From Chlorobium sp. (lineage in GTDB: Bacteria; Bacteroidota; Chlorobiia; Chlorobiales; Chlorobiaceae): a stretch of DNA of 6,510 nt. Position 1 is the stretch's first letter. Each line of letters opens with the position of its first letter. The stretch spans positions 1 through 6,510 of the forward strand of contig JANQFD010000037.1 of assembly GCA_028278005.1 (NCBI GenBank). Direction: 5' to 3'. The translations under genes and the position numbers were made by a program. This document shows positions 5,515-6,510 of this stretch, in pieces. The notes beneath the pieces were generated by a model that was not told the origin of the DNA, did not search any database, and worked only from the letters and a program-made list of their open reading frames with translations.

Positions 5515-6018
5515 ATGCAGCAGGTTTTTCAGTTTCCTTTAACCTATCCCGAGTGGTGGCTTGACAGCTATTATGTCTTTACCTGGCTTCTCGGAATGGT
5601 ATTTCTTGCAGTAGGCTGGGGTATATTTTTCAGGTATGGCAAGTTCAGTTACGGCATCGATCTCGGTTGTCTCTGGAAAAGCACGGTACTGCTGCTCTTG
5701 ACAACACTTGCCCTGGGCGCCCCGAATTATTACAATACCCGCTTTGTTGCCGAGCACGGCCAGGAAGGCGATGTGATTACGCTCGACGAGAGCTCTCTCT
5801 CGTACAACTACCGGAAAGGAACGGACAAAACATTCGGCATCAAGGATATCGTAAGGATCTACAGGGAGCCGGTTACCTTCAATCCGCCGCCCAGGTTTTT
5901 TGTGGTTGCGGAAACGGGAGGCATAAGGGATTCCGTATTTGTTACAAAAAACCTGCCGGATTATGAAAAAATGCTCTCAAGGCTATCGGACCTTTCGAAC
6001 GTATCATTTGAACGCTGA
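5515..6018 (+). CDS. Hypothetical two-helix membrane protein with a C-terminal soluble domain
   Basis: I do not recognise a named family for this 167-aa protein. An aromatic-rich N-terminus (QFPLTYPEWWLDSYY, about residues 6-20) leads into a first membrane helix at about 21-39 (VFTWLLGMVFLAVGWGIFF). A short loop (RYGKFSYGIDLG) follows, then a second helix at about 53-69 (LWKSTVLLLLTTLALGA). From about 85 on the protein looks soluble and beta-rich: ITLDESSLSYNY, then GIKDIVRIYREPV, then RFFVVAETG and DSVFVTKNL. This alternation and its closing helix (DYEKMLSRLSDLS) resemble small bacterial PH-like domains attached to membrane anchors, which is inference from pattern only. Arg/Lys between the helices suggests that loop is cytoplasmic and puts both termini outside, but the charge signal is modest. 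The gene precedes coaX by 27 bp on the same strand and is probably co-transcribed with it. Codon use is normal for the window. Confidence 0.8.
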   Translation: MQQVFQFPLTYPEWWLDSYYVFTWLLGMVFLAVGWGIFFRYGKFSYGIDLGCLWKSTVLLLLTTLALGAPNYYNTRFVAEHGQEGDVITLDESSLSYNYRKGTDKTFGIKDIVRIYREPVTFNPPPRFFVVAETGGIRDSVFVTKNLPDYEKMLSRLSDLSNVSFER

Positions 6019-6045
6019 TATCCTCTCCGCAGCGTTTTGATAAAA

Positions 6046-6510
6046 ATGCAGGCTTTGATTGTTGAAATAGGCAATTCCGTAACCGACTTTGCGGTTATTG
6101 ACGGCACTACCTTTCTTGCAACCTACACAGCGCGAACGGATATACTTTCGGTCGGAAACGCAGGGTATGAGCAGATCGAAAAGATCCTGCATGATCATCC
6201 AGACGTCAATCATGCGGCTGTCTGCAGCGTTGTGCCGCCTGCAGGCGGTCATATACACCATGTCCTCGGCAACATGCTTTCCGGAAGAGTGCTGGGAATA
6301 AACAGTTCTCTCACGCTGCCATTCGAACTTGACTACAACCCTCCTTCCGCACTCGGGGCTGACCGGCTTGCGCTCTGCGCCTACAGCAGCCGTCTGAGGG
6401 AAGATCATGCGGTCATTGCGCTCGATATCGGTACTGCCACGACATTTGACGTTCTGGGTTCCGGAGGGAAGTATCTCGGGGGAATGATACTGCCCGGCCT
6501 TGATCTTATG
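6046..6510 (+). CDS. coaX: Type III pantothenate kinase, N-terminal 155 codons (runs off the window)
   Basis: This cytoplasmic enzyme phosphorylates pantothenate, the first step of coenzyme A synthesis. Type III enzymes have an acetate/sugar kinase (ASKHA) fold and are insensitive to CoA feedback. Motifs visible in the 155 residues present are an N-terminal phosphate loop EIGNS (7-11), CSVVPP (60-65), the pantothenate-site GADR (104-107, with D106 as the likely catalytic base), the second phosphate motif DIGTATTFDV (127-136), and GGMILPGLDLM (145-155) at the edge. Spacing matches the family, whose members are about 250-270 aa, so roughly 100 residues lie beyond the window. The first motif normally reads D-x-G-N-T/S; here the Asp is Glu. 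The start at ATG 6046 puts the first strand right at the N-terminus as usual. A TTG three codons upstream is a weaker alternative, and no Shine-Dalgarno sequence is seen. Confidence 0.93.
   Translation, partial: MQALIVEIGNSVTDFAVIDGTTFLATYTARTDILSVGNAGYEQIEKILHDHPDVNHAAVCSVVPPAGGHIHHVLGNMLSGRVLGINSSLTLPFELDYNPPSALGADRLALCAYSSRLREDHAVIALDIGTATTFDVLGSGGKYLGGMILPGLDLM

Overview
The window most likely comes from a green sulfur bacterium (Chlorobiaceae: Chlorobium, Chlorobaculum or Prosthecochloris-like). The evidence is a plant/cyanobacterial-type carotene desaturase, a type III glutamine synthetase and a type III pantothenate kinase close together, moderate GC content, and the near absence of Shine-Dalgarno sequences. 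The species assignment is inference, as no search was possible. No mobile element, CRISPR array, rRNA or tRNA was seen.

Layout. On the left, three minus-strand genes read leftward: a 63-aa small protein (1663-1854), a carotene desaturase of the CrtP/CrtQ family, best called crtQ (191-1552), and the first 35 codons of a DUF2064/TIGR04282 GT-A glycosyltransferase-like gene cut by the window edge (1-107). A heptamer tandem repeat (114-148) sits between the last two. An AT-rich divergent control region (1855-2142) separates this block from a plus-strand pair: an Lrp/AsnC-type regulator (2143-2667) and the large type III glutamine synthetase (2714-4864). A strong symmetric terminator (4863-4899) lies between the synthetase gene and the convergent yjbQ/UPF0047 gene (4976-5395, minus). 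After a second divergent intergenic region (5396-5514) come a two-helix membrane protein of unknown function (5515-6018) and the 5' part of coaX (6046 to the window end).

How the genes fit together. CrtQ belongs to the four-step phytoene-to-lycopene route that feeds the chlorosome and reaction-centre carotenoids. The Lrp-type regulator directly upstream of the synthetase suggests local control of ammonium assimilation, and short TGTAAT-containing repeats occur upstream of both genes. YjbQ and CoaX belong to cofactor metabolism (thiamine phosphate and coenzyme A). The region looks like ordinary core chromosome. The parts worth a second look are the regulatory DNA, the small gene, the unknown membrane protein, and an Asp-to-Glu change in the CoaX phosphate-binding motif. 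I see no convincing undescribed multi-gene system.
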